Shown piece by piece: positions 41,709 through 41,850 of a DNA stretch of 41,850 bases. The notes under the pieces are model-generated. The model had not been told where the DNA came from, did not search any database, and worked only from the letters and a program-made list of their open reading frames with translations. The position numbers were made by a program, and so were the translations under genes. Each line of letters starts with the position of its first letter. The stretch's first letter is position 1. The DNA comes from Candidatus Obscuribacterales bacterium (GTDB lineage Bacteria; Cyanobacteriota; Vampirovibrionia; Obscuribacterales; Obscuribacteraceae), in contig JAIEQI010000054.1 in the NCBI GenBank assembly GCA_019747875.1, positions 1 to 41,850 of the forward strand, given 5' to 3'.

Positions 41709-41833
41709 TAGCTGCAAAAATCTGCACTAGACCAAGCTGAGATGAGATCGCCAACAGCATCAAGATGTCCGCGCTCCATACTAGCTGCAAAAATCTGCAC
41801 TAGACAAGCTGAGATGAGATCGCCAACAGCATC
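41689..41833. repeat. 72/73-bp tandem duplication
   Basis: The unit beginning AAGATGTCCGCGCTCCATAC at 41689 is repeated from 41762 with a single base deleted (TAGACCAAG versus TAGACAAG). Each unit begins with half of a palindromic repeat. A further half copy, CGTCCCGTCCGCCCATAA, ends the window at 41833-41850. Confidence 0.8.
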
Positions 41834-41850
41834 GTCCCGTCCGCCCATAA

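Larger units (their letters stand above)
41455..41850. other. repeat-rich intergenic end of window
   Basis: No credible gene. The stretch is almost filled with copies or half copies of the GGAGCGCGGAC palindromic repeat and a 72/73-bp tandem duplication that carries one. Open frames here are translations of the repeats. Confidence 0.6.

Noticed and set aside
41468..41740. 90-codon open frame on the plus strand
   Set aside because: Nearly all of it is a translation of the palindromic repeats; no independent sign of coding.

Overview
The window reads as ordinary chromosomal DNA of a Gram-negative-type bacterium: two-membrane signatures (signal peptides, a lipobox, a probable outer-membrane barrel), bacterial ribosome binding sites, and frequent TTG/GTG starts. 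No rRNA, tRNA, CRISPR array or transposase gene was recognised. A DUF2993/LmeA-like protein, a response-regulator/Ser-Thr-kinase fusion, paired LysM proteins with very long disordered regions, and a glutaminyl-tRNA synthetase together suggest a non-photosynthetic relative of Cyanobacteria (Vampirovibrionia/Obscuribacterales-like). This is inference from gene style, not a database result.

Layout. 1-2330: a 73-bp tandem repeat, an unknown cytoplasmic protein, an unknown glycine-rich protein, and a block of palindromic REP-like repeats. 2327-8355: a translationally coupled nuclease/helicase pair of the AddB-AddA type on the minus strand, closed by an 18-bp perfect inverted repeat. 8520-9124: a HigB-HigA toxin-antitoxin pair with a compact promoter. 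9246-19916: a minus-strand block of six genes: a secreted protein carrying a palindromic repeat in its coding sequence, a secreted TPR protein, a divergent RNA polymerase beta subunit with a ~300-residue acidic tail and no rpoC beside it, a two-helix membrane protein with twelve-residue glycine repeats, a secreted unknown protein, and a winged-helix protein. 20238-26437: two tandem paralogous ~1000-residue low-complexity proteins with a shared C-terminal LysM module. 26653-32507: minus-strand signalling genes: outer-membrane-type protein, REC-Ser/Thr kinase fusion, and two overlapping sensor histidine kinases whose defects are complementary (one lacks the phospho-accepting His, the other lacks the ATP-binding boxes). 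32910-33722: a divergent NarL-type response regulator. 33788-35375: a DUF2993-like protein and a GerMN lipoprotein. 35447-36976: a SulP anion transporter. 37405-41454: glnS, rpmE (bL31), pyrF and a class-V PLP enzyme. 41455-41850: palindromic and 73-bp repeats.

The most notable points are: (i) the split histidine-kinase pair, which should work only as a heterodimer, next to a REC-Ser/Thr kinase fusion that could be its output; (ii) the isolated divergent RpoB, with several substitutions in the rifampicin-pocket segment, translationally coupled to a secreted TPR protein; (iii) a palindromic repeat family with stem covariation, one copy of which is translated as part of a signal peptide; (iv) the paired giant LysM proteins sharing a C-terminal module.
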